Shown: positions 1 through 8,260 of the stretch, piece by piece
How the letters are laid out: every line of letters starts with the position of its first letter
How positions within the stretch are numbered: the stretch's first letter is position 1
Assembly (NCBI RefSeq): GCF_014268505.2
Contig: NZ_JABWQP020000010.1
Span: 144,286-208,285, forward strand
DNA from: Pseudomonas khorasanensis
GTDB taxonomy: Bacteria; Pseudomonadota; Gammaproteobacteria; Pseudomonadales; Pseudomonadaceae
Length of the DNA: 64,000 nt
Reading direction: 5' to 3'
The notes under the pieces: generated by a model
Told to the model about the DNA's origin: nothing
The model's input: the letters and a program-made list of their open reading frames with translations, nothing else
The model's database searches: none
Made by a program: the position numbers and the translations under genes

Positions 1-378
1 AGCCTGTCGACCAACGACATGTTCGATTACCCGCTGGCCGCCACGCTAATCCCGCCGGGCATTCGCAAACTGCTGGCGAACCTCAGCGGGCGTATCGATT
101 TTTCCCCGACCATCGAGACCGAGCACTTTCCGGCGCTGGTCAAAGTGGTTTTACAATCCAATGCCATCGGCGTGGGCACGGCCGAGGCATTTGTGGAAGA
201 CGTCGCCAAGGGTTCGCTGGTGTTGTTGCACTGGCGCAACCTGCCGCAAAACCTCGAAAGCATGAACGCGCGCTGCGGCATCGTCAGCCGCACCGGGTTC
301 CGGCTGTCCCCAGCGGCCAGAGCGATGATCGAGACGTTGGTGGCGGTGGATCGGCAGGACGTCAGCGTCGCCGTTTAA
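1..378 (+). CDS. LysR-family regulator, C-terminal fragment (5' end outside window)
   Basis: The reading frame is open from the first base and ends at a TAA, leaving about 125 residues. The visible part has the character of the second lobe of a LysR-type effector-binding domain: alternating strand/helix segments, a run SNAIGVGTAEAFVEDVAKG typical of the region linking the two lobes, and an RTGFRLSPAARAMIETL tail like the usual LysR C-terminus. The DNA-binding domain is missing because of the window edge, so target genes cannot be inferred. It converges on the sulfate-ester binding-protein gene and is separated from it by a REPIN. Family assignment is reasonably sure; function is unknown. Confidence 0.7.
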   Translation, partial: SLSTNDMFDYPLAATLIPPGIRKLLANLSGRIDFSPTIETEHFPALVKVVLQSNAIGVGTAEAFVEDVAKGSLVLLHWRNLPQNLESMNARCGIVSRTGFRLSPAARAMIETLVAVDRQDVSVAV

Positions 379-382
379 AGGC

Positions 383-449
383 CTTCGCGAGCAGGCTCGC
401 TCCCACATGTGTACACGGCTCCATTGTGGGAGCGAGTCTGCTCGCGAAG
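383..449. repeat. REPIN (two inverted REP palindromes)
   Basis: Two inverted copies of the Pseudomonas GTGGGAGCGAGCCTGCTCGCGAA-type REP, head to head, lie between two convergent genes. The right copy has a T for C change (GAGTCTGCTC). This element recurs at least eight more times in the window. Confidence 0.9.
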
Positions 450-470
450 AGGGAAGCGGAAGCTGGAGAT

Positions 471-1484
471 TTAGAGCTTGGCCGCAGAAAGCTCAGGCGC
501 CACCCAATCGGTCACCTTGAACGGCTTGCGAATCAGCTTCTGCTGAGCCGCCAGATCGACCTTTTCCTGCAGGCTGCCGAGGAACACCGGATCCAGTGTC
601 GAGGGAAAAATCTCACTCAAGTTCTGGTCTTTCAGGTCTTGGGAGAGGATCACTGGCGGGTAACTCGCCAGCCCGGACACCAGTTGCACATAAGCTTCTT
701 TATTGCTGTCCTGAGTCAGCCAATGCACCGCCTGCTGCTGCGCCTTGAGCAATTTCGCGATGACTTCAGGGTGCGCGTCGACAAACTTGCCATTGCCCAG
801 TAACACTGCCTGCACGCTGCCAGCACCGCCGAGATCCTTGGTGTTGAGGGGCAGTTCCGCCAGGCCTCTGGCTTGCAAGGCACTCAAGGCGGAACTGCCC
901 CAGGACGCATCGATCTGTTTGGCCGCGAGCGCCGAGACCGCTGCGTTGAAATCCAGATTGATGACTTTGACGTCCTTCTCGCTCAAGCCCTGGCTGGCCA
1001 GCGCCGCATCGAACGACAGCTGCGTCGCGGTACCACGGAAGATCGCCACGCGTTTGCCTTTGAGGTCCTGCAGTGTCTTGATCCCAGAGCCCGGTACCAC
1101 GCCGAGGTATTGCTTGACCCCGCGCGCGGTTGCGCTCAGCAGACGTGTGTCCAGACCGTTGGATTTGCCGATGATAGCGGCGAGGTCTCCGAGATAGGCA
1201 AGATCGACCTGGCCGTTGGCAAAGGCCTCATTGATCACGGGGCCGGCGCCTTTGAAGAAACTCCACTGGATCTTGATGCCCTGCTCGGCAAAAGCTTTTT
1301 CGAAGATCTGCTGATCGCGCAATACATCAACGATGCCGCCGCCGCTGTGCTGCGTGCCCGCGCTGAGATCAGGCACGGCGATGCGGATTTCCTTGAGCTC
1401 TTCGGCCTGGGCGCCGAGGGCAAGAAAACCTGCAAGTGCCGGCGCGGCCAACAGGCTGATGACACGTTTGAAGGGAAGGTTCAT
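471..1484 (-). CDS. atsR: ABC transporter periplasmic substrate-binding protein, sulfonate/sulfate-ester type (AtsR-like)
   Basis: This 337-residue protein has a Sec signal peptide ending near ALGAQA-EELKE, followed by an SsuA/TauA-type binding fold (IRIAVPDLSAGTQHSG, GQVDLAYLGDLAAI, LKGKRVAIFRGTATQ). It should deliver a sulfated or sulfonated organic compound to the permease encoded divergently. An AAGGAG ribosome site lies just before the ATG. It stands back to back with the permease-ATPase-arylsulfatase genes, the gene set of the P. aeruginosa/P. putida ats sulfate-ester cluster; hence the symbol, which is inferred from context as well as family. The shared 380-bp region is AT-rich and probably responds to sulfur supply. 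The exact substrate (aryl or alkyl sulfate) cannot be read from sequence. Confidence 0.8.
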   Translation of the reverse strand: MNLPFKRVISLLAAPALAGFLALGAQAEELKEIRIAVPDLSAGTQHSGGGIVDVLRDQQIFEKAFAEQGIKIQWSFFKGAGPVINEAFANGQVDLAYLGDLAAIIGKSNGLDTRLLSATARGVKQYLGVVPGSGIKTLQDLKGKRVAIFRGTATQLSFDAALASQGLSEKDVKVINLDFNAAVSALAAKQIDASWGSSALSALQARGLAELPLNTKDLGGAGSVQAVLLGNGKFVDAHPEVIAKLLKAQQQAVHWLTQDSNKEAYVQLVSGLASYPPVILSQDLKDQNLSEIFPSTLDPVFLGSLQEKVDLAAQQKLIRKPFKVTDWVAPELSAAKL

Positions 1485-1864
1485 GGGTGCGGCTCCTTGA
1501 TCGCTGAGGAGCCGAAAGTAGGCTGAATTCCCACCTTCACTTAAATACTATAAATGCACATTTTTATAGCTTTACGAGCTAAGCGAAGCCATGCGCGGCT
1601 TGCGGCGATGTATGCATTGTCAGCATTGAAAATATTCTCCGAATGCATTGGATGCGTTTGGGCTGCAAGCCTTAAATGGTTTCGCTTATCTCATATTTCA
1701 TGTTTAGGCGGTTTTTTTATAACTATTTTGTAGATGGTTAATACCGCTAAAGATCGCAGCCTTCGGCAGCTACAGGGGTGGATTCAAGGACACATTGCCC
1801 CTGTAGGAGCTGCCGAACGCTGCGATCTTTTGATCTGGATCCAACCCGACAACGGAGGTCACTC
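1485..1864. promoter_or_regulatory. Divergent regulatory region between atsR-like and atsBCA-like genes
   Basis: This is a 380-bp gene-free stretch. The part at about 1530-1740 is strongly AT-rich against a GC-rich background and contains TTTTTATAGCTTTA near 1561 and TTTTTTATAACTA near 1712. Similar words lie upstream of the other two sulfur clusters of the window. The right part holds an unrelated inverted repeat (1749-1831). Binding by CysB is an inference from gene content; no promoter elements are assigned with confidence. Confidence 0.5.
1749..1831. repeat. Inverted intergenic repeat (AAGATCGCAGCCTTCGGCAGC type)
   Basis: The arms AAAGATCGCAGCCTTCGGCAG and CTGCCGAACGCTGCGATCTTT form an imperfect inverted repeat around a short spacer. 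Related copies occur at 16849-16916 and, more diverged, at 17275-17360. This is a second REP-like family, distinct from the GAGCGAGC type. Confidence 0.75.
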
Positions 1865-3463
1865 ATGGCCCGTCAATCCTTGCTGAGCCTGCCGCTGGCC
1901 CCGCCGTCGGTGAAAACCCGCCGCGTCTGGCCGAGCCTCAACCAGCGCCTCTTGCCCTGGCTGCTGCCCATCAGCCTGTTCGCCCTGTGGTGGCTGGCCG
2001 CACGCACTCAGTGGATGAGCGAGCAGATCCTCCCGGCGCCGTCGCTGGTGTGGCGCAGCGCCGTCGAACTGTCGCAGGGCGAGTTGTGGAGCAATCTATG
2101 GATCAGCCTGCAGCGTCTGTTTTGGGGCTTGCTCGCCGGGATTGGCGCAGGCGCACTGATTGGAGCCACGCTGGGCTCCAGCCGGCGTCTGGAGCGTCTG
2201 ATTTTCCCAACCTTCGCCGGCCTGGCGCAGGTGCCGACCCTGGCGTGGATTCCGCTGTTCATGGTGTTTTTCGGCATCGGCGAAGTGCTGAAACTGGTGG
2301 TGCTGATCAAAGCTATCGTGGTGCCGGTGACACTGCACACGCTGGTCGGCGTACGCGACGCACAACCGAAACTGCGCGAAGCCGCCGCTGTGTTGCGACT
2401 GCCGCCGCTTCTGTTGATCCGCCGTCTGGTGCTTCCGGCGGCGCTGCCAGCGTTCATGGCCGGTGTCCGGCTGGCATTGGCCGCCGGCTGGACATCGTTG
2501 CTGGCGGTTGAGCTGCTGGCGTCCAGCGAAGGCATCGGTTACCTGATGGTCTGGGCGCGTCAGCTGTTCATGCTCGATATCGTGTTTGTGTGCATCGTGG
2601 TCATCGGTTTGATCGGCGTGGCGATGGATCGCAGCATCGGTCTGCTCGACCGCACACTGGTGCACTGGCCGCACCCGGCCACCGCGCAAATCCCTCGCGG
2701 CCCGCGCTATCAAGGCTGGCAACGGGTGCAGCCGTGGCTCCTGCCGCTGGGGTTATTGGCGCTTTGGCAACTGGCGAATGATCAACAGTGGGTCGACGCG
2801 AATATTCTGGTCAGCCCGTTGGCCGTGCTGACCACGGCGTGGAACGGCCTGCTCGACGGCAGCCTGATCAACGGGATGGCGCTGAGCCTGAGTCGCACCC
2901 TCGGGGGCTTGCTGCTCGGGGGCGGGCTGGGTTTCGCGCTGGGCTTGCTGCTCGGGCTGTCGCGCCTGAGCGAACGCTTGCTCGGCCCGACGTTCGCGGC
3001 GATGCGCCAGATCGCGATTTTCGCCTGGGTGCCGCTGCTCACCGCGTGGTTCGGCCTTGGCGAACTGGCCAAGTGGGTGTTCGTTGCCCTCGCCGCTTTC
3101 TTTCCGCTGTTCGTCGCCACCCAGCGCAGCGTCGCCAATCTGTCACCGCAACTCAACGAAGCCGCACAAGTGCTACGCCTGAGCCTCGGCCAACGGCTGC
3201 AGCAGTTGGTGCTGCCCGGCGCTGCGCCGGGAATTTTTGCCGGGCTCAGATTGAGCCTGATCTACGCCTGGCTGGGCACCATCGGTGCTGAATATTTCAT
3301 GCCGTCCAACGGCGGCATCGGCAGCCAGATGATCGGCGCGCAACAGCTGCTGCGCATGGACCTGATCATGGCCGGCATGCTGCTCGTCGGCCTCACCGGC
3401 GCCCTGCTCAATATGCTTGGCCAACGCCTGGAAATTCGCGCGACCCGCTGGAGACACGCATGA
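1865..3463 (+). CDS. atsB: Fused tandem ABC permease for sulfate esters/sulfonates (AtsB-like)
   Basis: The 532-residue membrane protein contains two complete binding-protein-dependent permease domains in one chain. Each half has its own EAA loop: EAAAVLRLPPLLLIRRLVLPAALPAF in the first and EAAQVLRLSLGQRLQQLVLPGAAPG in the second. Ordinary SsuC/TauC permeases have one such domain and work as homodimers, so this protein supplies a pseudo-heterodimer by itself. The start is placed at the ATG after CGGAGGTC; the frame is open further upstream but that part runs through an intergenic repeat. The stop overlaps the ATPase start by 4 bp (ATGA), implying translational coupling. The symbol rests on the neighbouring arylsulfatase. 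Confidence 0.82.
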   Translation: MARQSLLSLPLAPPSVKTRRVWPSLNQRLLPWLLPISLFALWWLAARTQWMSEQILPAPSLVWRSAVELSQGELWSNLWISLQRLFWGLLAGIGAGALIGATLGSSRRLERLIFPTFAGLAQVPTLAWIPLFMVFFGIGEVLKLVVLIKAIVVPVTLHTLVGVRDAQPKLREAAAVLRLPPLLLIRRLVLPAALPAFMAGVRLALAAGWTSLLAVELLASSEGIGYLMVWARQLFMLDIVFVCIVVIGLIGVAMDRSIGLLDRTLVHWPHPATAQIPRGPRYQGWQRVQPWLLPLGLLALWQLANDQQWVDANILVSPLAVLTTAWNGLLDGSLINGMALSLSRTLGGLLLGGGLGFALGLLLGLSRLSERLLGPTFAAMRQIAIFAWVPLLTAWFGLGELAKWVFVALAAFFPLFVATQRSVANLSPQLNEAAQVLRLSLGQRLQQLVLPGAAPGIFAGLRLSLIYAWLGTIGAEYFMPSNGGIGSQMIGAQQLLRMDLIMAGMLLVGLTGALLNMLGQRLEIRATRWRHA

Positions 3464-4275
3464 ACGCACCGATTGTCAGCTTCAACCACGTAGGCAAATC
3501 CTTCGACGTCAACGGCTTCGAACTTGAGGCGATTCGCGAATTCAACCTGGACATCGCCGAGGGGGAATTCGTCGCCATTGTCGGTTCCAGCGGCTGTGGC
3601 AAATCCACCTTGCTGCGCCTGCTGGTAGGCCTCGATACCGAGTTTCGCGGGCAGATCAGCGTGGACGGTAAAACCGTCAACGGCATCGGCGGCGAGCGCG
3701 GCATCGTCTTTCAGGAGCATCGCCTGTTCCCCTGGCTGACCGTTGCCGACAACATCGGCCTCGGCCTGGTCAACGAACCGTTGAGTGCGGCGCAGAAGCA
3801 ACAACGGATTAACGACTTTATCGACCTGGTCGGCCTGCGCGATTTCACCCAGGCTTATCCGCATCAACTCTCCGGCGGCATGGCGCAGCGCGTGGCGATT
3901 GCGCGGGGACTCGTTGCCAGCCCACGGATCCTGCTGCTCGACGAACCCTTCGGCGCGCTCGACGCACTGACTCGCCAGCAAATGCAGGACGAGCTGCTGG
4001 CGATCCGCGAGCGGGCAAAGATCACCACGGTCCTGGTGACCCACGATGTCGAGGAAGCGATTTACCTCGCCGATCGCGTGGTGGTGATGGAGCCGCGTCC
4101 GGGGCGGATCAAGCAAGTGGTAGACATCGCCCTGCCGCACCCGCGCCAGCGCAGCAGTTTCGATTTTCATCAACTGCGCGAAGAACTGCTGCACGAATTG
4201 ACCAATGACGACCATTACCAACCGAGCGTGCCGGTGCAGATCCGCGATCTGCCGCTGGCGTTCATTGCTTGCTGA
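3460..4275 (+). CDS. atsC: ABC transporter ATPase, sulfate-ester/sulfonate import (AtsC-like)
   Basis: The 271-residue cytoplasmic ATPase belongs to the SsuB/TauB/NrtD group. It has the Walker A motif GSSGCGKST, a Q-loop (VFQEHRLFPWLT), the signature LSGGMAQR, the Walker B sequence ILLLDEPFGALD and the switch histidine in VLVTHD. It should power the fused permease encoded immediately upstream, with which it overlaps by 4 bp. The sulfatase start codon follows 14 bp after its stop, so permease, ATPase and sulfatase form one operon. Confidence 0.88.
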   Translation: MNAPIVSFNHVGKSFDVNGFELEAIREFNLDIAEGEFVAIVGSSGCGKSTLLRLLVGLDTEFRGQISVDGKTVNGIGGERGIVFQEHRLFPWLTVADNIGLGLVNEPLSAAQKQQRINDFIDLVGLRDFTQAYPHQLSGGMAQRVAIARGLVASPRILLLDEPFGALDALTRQQMQDELLAIRERAKITTVLVTHDVEEAIYLADRVVVMEPRPGRIKQVVDIALPHPRQRSSFDFHQLREELLHELTNDDHYQPSVPVQIRDLPLAFIAC

Positions 4276-4289
4276 ACAGGAGTTTCGCG

Positions 4290-5900
4290 ATGCCGCAACG
4301 TCCCAATTTTCTGGTGATTCTGGCTGACGATTTAGGCTTTTCCGATATCGGCGCGTTCGGCGGCGAAATAGCCACGCCGAACCTCGATGCCCTGGCCTGC
4401 AACGGCCTGCGCCTGACTGACTTTCACACGGCACCGACCTGCTCGCCGACGCGCTCGATGCTGTTGACGGGCACCGACCACCACATCGCCGGCATCGGCA
4501 CCATGGCCGAAGCGCTGACCCCGGAGCTGATCGGAAAACCCGGTTACGAGGGTTACCTCAACGACCGCGTCGTCGCCTTGCCAGAGCTACTGCGCGAGGC
4601 CGGTTATCAGACGCTGATGAGCGGCAAGTGGCACCTCGGTTTGAAGGCCGAACTGGCACCGCATGCGAGGGGTTTCGAGCGTTCATTTTCGCTGCTGCCG
4701 GGTGCGGCCAACCACTATGGTTTCGAGCCGACTTACGATGAGCAAACACCGGGCCTGCTCAAATCGACCCCGGCGCTGTATATCGAAGACGATACATTTG
4801 TCGATGAGCTGCCGAAGGATTTTTACTCCTCGGATGCCTTCGGCGACAAGCTGCTGCAGTACCTGAAGGAACGCGATCAGACCCGGCCATTCTTCGCTTA
4901 TCTGCCGTTTTCCGCGCCCCACTGGCCGTTACAGGCGCCCGCCGACATCATCGAGAAATACCGTGGCCGCTACGATGCCGGCCCTGAAGTGCTGCGCCTG
5001 GAACGTCTGGAAAAATTGAAGTCGCTGGGGTTGATCGACGCGAGTGTCGAGCCGCATCCGCTGATCCAGCTCAGCGCGCAGTGGGACGCGTTGAGCGACG
5101 AGCAAAAGCGTATTTCCGCGCGCGCCATGGAGGTCTACGCGGCGATGGTCGAGCGCATGGACTGGAACATCGGCCGAGTCGTCGATTACCTGCGCCAACA
5201 GGGCCAGCTCGACAATACGTTCATCCTGTTCATGTCCGACAACGGCGCAGAAGGTGCGCTGCTGGAAGCGTTTCCCAAGTTTGGTCCGGAGCTGATGACC
5301 TATCTGAACCAGCATTACGACAACAGCCTCGACAACATCGGCCGGGCCAACTCTTATGTCTGGTACGGACCGAACTGGGCGCAAGTGGCGACCGCTCCGT
5401 CGCGGTTGTTCAAGGCCTTCACCACTGAAGGCGGGATTCGTGTGCCGGCGCTGCTGCACTATCCGCAACTGCCGCTCAAAGGGCAGATCAGCCACGGCTT
5501 TGGCACGGTGATGGACATCACCCCGACCATCCTTGATCTGGCCGGCGTTCGCCATCCCGGCAATCAGTGGAAGGGCAAAGCGGTCGCGCCCTTGCGCGGT
5601 AAATCGTGGCTGGGCTTTTTATCCGGCGAGACCGCGCAAGTACATGACGAGGACACGGTGACGGGTTGGGAATTGTTCGGGCGCCGGGCGATTCGGCAGG
5701 GGTCGTGGAAAGCGGTGTTCATTCCGGGGCCGGTGGGGCCGGCGACCTGGCAACTTTATGATCTGGCCAGTGATCCAGGGGAAATTCATGATCTCGCGTT
5801 GAGTCAGCCGCAAAAGCTTAGTGCGTTGATCGGCCATTGGCAGCGATATGTGGAGGAGACCGGCGTGATACTCAGTGCATCGCCGTTTCAGCCGGATTGA
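4290..5900 (+). CDS. atsA: Arylsulfatase, Cys-type, formylglycine-dependent
   Basis: The 536-residue enzyme hydrolyses sulfate esters to release sulfate for assimilation. The sulfatase signature CSPTRSMLLTG begins at Cys51; this Cys would be converted to formylglycine. Other hallmarks are the metal-binding ILADDLGFSD near the N-terminus, GKWHLG, and MSDNGAEG. Length and the position of Cys51 match what I recall of P. aeruginosa AtsA. There is no signal peptide, so the enzyme acts in the cytoplasm on imported esters, which fits the adjacent importer. The start is the ATG preceded by AACAGGAG; an in-frame upstream start would overlap the ATPase gene. No formylglycine-generating enzyme gene is visible in the window. 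Confidence 0.93.
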   Translation: MPQRPNFLVILADDLGFSDIGAFGGEIATPNLDALACNGLRLTDFHTAPTCSPTRSMLLTGTDHHIAGIGTMAEALTPELIGKPGYEGYLNDRVVALPELLREAGYQTLMSGKWHLGLKAELAPHARGFERSFSLLPGAANHYGFEPTYDEQTPGLLKSTPALYIEDDTFVDELPKDFYSSDAFGDKLLQYLKERDQTRPFFAYLPFSAPHWPLQAPADIIEKYRGRYDAGPEVLRLERLEKLKSLGLIDASVEPHPLIQLSAQWDALSDEQKRISARAMEVYAAMVERMDWNIGRVVDYLRQQGQLDNTFILFMSDNGAEGALLEAFPKFGPELMTYLNQHYDNSLDNIGRANSYVWYGPNWAQVATAPSRLFKAFTTEGGIRVPALLHYPQLPLKGQISHGFGTVMDITPTILDLAGVRHPGNQWKGKAVAPLRGKSWLGFLSGETAQVHDEDTVTGWELFGRRAIRQGSWKAVFIPGPVGPATWQLYDLASDPGEIHDLALSQPQKLSALIGHWQRYVEETGVILSASPFQPD

Positions 5901-5919
5901 TGTCATCTGACAAACCGCA

Positions 5920-5985
5920 TTCGCCAGCAGGTTCGCTCCCACAGATAACCGCATTCCTGATGTGAGAGCGAGCCTGCTCGCGAAG
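5920..5985. repeat. REPIN
   Basis: A degenerate left arm (TCGCCAGCAGGTTCGCTCCCAC) and a right arm (TGTGAGAGCGAGCCTGCTCGCGAAG) lie between the convergent arylsulfatase and desaturase genes. Confidence 0.85.
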
Positions 5986-6003
5986 GGGGCATTGGAAACC
6001 CCA

Positions 6004-7077
6004 TCAGGCCTGGGCTGTACGCACCTCTTCCTGCGCAGCAGCATCCCTGCGCACAAACCTGTTCGCCCGCCCAAACGTCCCGAAATCGTTAAACCGCACG
6101 CCCATCTCGCGCATCACCTTGTGTGCCACCGGTACAGTCATCTGGCGAATATAAAATGGCTCTTTCACCACAAAGTGATGAATCCCGTGACTGCTGCCGA
6201 AGTTGAAGCAGAACGCCTGCAAGGGCCACAGCCACCATGGGTTCAGCACCTGACATTGCTGCAGCACATTGCCCGGTTCGACGTCGCCGTAGTAATGCAT
6301 GTTCGAGCTGATGAAATGCAGGCAAAAAGTGCGCAGCACGTTCGGACCGATGATCACTACGGCGGCGATATCGATCACCTGCATCACCGACAGCATGGTA
6401 GCCGACCACTCGATTGGCGAACCAAGCAGATAGGCGATGCCGTTCGCCGCATGGAAGCCGAGAAACACATACCACGCGCCCCAGTGCAGCAACGCCAGCG
6501 GCGCGTAAACCTTCAGCACGCGTTTGATGATGCTGAACCTGTGCGCCCAGGTTTTGGCTCGCTGCACGCGGATGATCGCTGACATCATGTTGTCGCCGAC
6601 CATCAGCAAACGCGCCAGTCCCCACGGCTCGCCATTGGTGATTGCGCGTTCCTCCAGGTCGGCTTCGGTGCCGGAGACCTTGTGGTGGTTGAGGTGCAAA
6701 TGCCGGCGAACCCACGGATTGATCGTGCTCGGCCGCGCCAGCCACACCAGGCCCATCATCAGGTTGTGCGGTACGCGTTGTTTGCGGAAATACATGCTGT
6801 GGATCAGATCATGCTCAAGCTCATGGGTCAGCGACGCGAAAAACGCGTTGAGCAACAGACATACCCACCAGGCCATGTAGCCGCTGATGTAGAGCGCCGC
6901 CGAGCCGATCATGCCGGCCAGGGCGAATGCAAGAATCCCCGCGCCGAGAGCGTCCTGATGCCGGAGAATCGGGTAGCGCTCACGCAATTCCAAGCCTTTG
7001 GCCAGCACCACCTCGCGAATATGCGCCGATCGCTGCACCGCATTGAGTTGTTGGGGGCTTGCAGAAGTACCGTCCAT
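6004..7077 (-). CDS. Membrane fatty-acid desaturase family protein
   Basis: The 357-residue integral membrane di-iron protein carries the three histidine clusters of the desaturase/hydroxylase superfamily: HELEHDLIH near residue 84, HLHLNHH near 125, and HGIHH near 293, with hydrophobic segments around residues 45-80 and 195-255. It probably modifies an acyl chain or another lipid-like substrate. It differs clearly from the DesA-type enzyme encoded at 19428-20612. The gene is divergent from an AraC-type regulator 100 bp away, which probably controls it. Substrate and regiochemistry cannot be inferred. Confidence 0.8.
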   Translation of the reverse strand: MDGTSASPQQLNAVQRSAHIREVVLAKGLELRERYPILRHQDALGAGILAFALAGMIGSAALYISGYMAWWVCLLLNAFFASLTHELEHDLIHSMYFRKQRVPHNLMMGLVWLARPSTINPWVRRHLHLNHHKVSGTEADLEERAITNGEPWGLARLLMVGDNMMSAIIRVQRAKTWAHRFSIIKRVLKVYAPLALLHWGAWYVFLGFHAANGIAYLLGSPIEWSATMLSVMQVIDIAAVVIIGPNVLRTFCLHFISSNMHYYGDVEPGNVLQQCQVLNPWWLWPLQAFCFNFGSSHGIHHFVVKEPFYIRQMTVPVAHKVMREMGVRFNDFGTFGRANRFVRRDAAAQEEVRTAQA

Positions 7078-7177
7078 GCTTCCATCCTCGAGTCTAAGAT
7101 GTGTGCATCGTGCCTTGCCGGTGCTTCAATAGCGCTAGCCAGGAACGCCAACCTGTTGACCGGACGCGCCAATCAGC

Positions 7178-8182
7178 ATGAAGGAACCGACCTCCCTCGC
7201 CAGCTGGACCCGTGCCCTGCGCAAGCAACTGGATGCGCTGGGGCTGGACAGTCTCGCCCTGTGCCAACAGGCCGGGCTCGATCCGACGCAGATGGACGAC
7301 CCCAACGCGCGCTATCCGTTATCCGGTACCACGCGCCTGTGGGCGCTCGCCGTGCAGGCCAGCGGTGATCCGGCGCTGGGCTTGCGCGTGTCGCGGTTCG
7401 TCAGCCCGACCACTTTTCATGCCCTCGGTTATGCGCTGGTCGCCAGCGGCAGTTTGCGCGAAGTGTTCGAACGCATCGTGCGTTATCACCCGGTGGTCAG
7501 CGATGCGCTGGAGCTTGAACTGAGCCGCCGCGACGACCGCTATCAGTTCCACCTGAAAATCCCGCCAGGCAACCCGGCGCCGGCCTTCGAGGCCATCGAT
7601 GCCTTCACCGCGATCTACGTGCGCACCTGCCGTAATCGCCTCGGTCGCGATTACGCACCGCTGGCGGTTTACCTGCGCCGTCCCGAACCGACCGATGCCC
7701 ACCAATGGCACAAAGTCTTCCGCGCACCGGTGCATTTCGCCGCAGCAGAAGATCGCCTCGAATTTGCCCTCGCCGACTTTGACAGCCACCTCGACGACGC
7801 CAACCCGGAACTGGCCGAACACAACGAAGCCGTGCTCAAACGCACCCTCGCCCAGCTCAAACCGCTGACCTGGGAGCGCAAGGTGCGTGATGCCATTGAA
7901 GAACAACTGCCGGAAGGCGAGCCGAGTGCCGAGCGCATCGCTCAAGCCTTGCACCTGAGCCTGCGCAGCCTGCAACGGCATCTGGCAGACGAGGGTTGCC
8001 GCTTCGACACGCTGCTCAACGAAAGCCGCGAAAACCTCGCGCTGCTGCACCTGCGCGACCCGCAGTGTTCGTTAAGTGAGGTGAGTTATCTGCTTGGATT
8101 CGCCGACACCAGCAGCTTCAGCCGGGCCTTCAAGCGCTGGACAGGGATGACGCCTGGGCAGTTTCGGGATGGGTTGCGTTGA
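7178..8182 (+). CDS. AraC-family transcriptional regulator (Arabinose_bd-type N-domain)
   Basis: This 334-residue regulator has an N-terminal ligand-sensing domain of the OruR/ArgR-like type (residues about 20-200, including YPLSGTTRLWALAVQASGDPALGL) and a C-terminal double helix-turn-helix AraC domain (about 235-334) ending in FADTSSFSRAFKRWTGMTPGQFR, the family signature. Regulators of this architecture often control lipid or small-molecule catabolism and are usually divergent from their target. Here the divergent gene is the desaturase at 6004-7077, so control of that gene is the simplest inference. The inducer is unknown. Confidence 0.85.
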   Translation: MKEPTSLASWTRALRKQLDALGLDSLALCQQAGLDPTQMDDPNARYPLSGTTRLWALAVQASGDPALGLRVSRFVSPTTFHALGYALVASGSLREVFERIVRYHPVVSDALELELSRRDDRYQFHLKIPPGNPAPAFEAIDAFTAIYVRTCRNRLGRDYAPLAVYLRRPEPTDAHQWHKVFRAPVHFAAAEDRLEFALADFDSHLDDANPELAEHNEAVLKRTLAQLKPLTWERKVRDAIEEQLPEGEPSAERIAQALHLSLRSLQRHLADEGCRFDTLLNESRENLALLHLRDPQCSLSEVSYLLGFADTSSFSRAFKRWTGMTPGQFRDGLR

Positions 8183-8188
8183 GCTGAA

Positions 8189-8253
8189 TCGCGAGCAGGC
8201 TCGCTCCCACAGTTGGAATGCGTTTCCCTGTGGGAGCGAGCCTGCTCGCGAAG
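8189..8253. repeat. REPIN
   Basis: Two inverted REPs with clean arms (CGCGAGCAGGCTCGCTCCCAC and GTGGGAGCGAGCCTGCTCGCG) fill the gap between the convergent AraC regulator and sensor kinase genes. Confidence 0.92.
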
Positions 8254-8260
8254 AGGCCTG

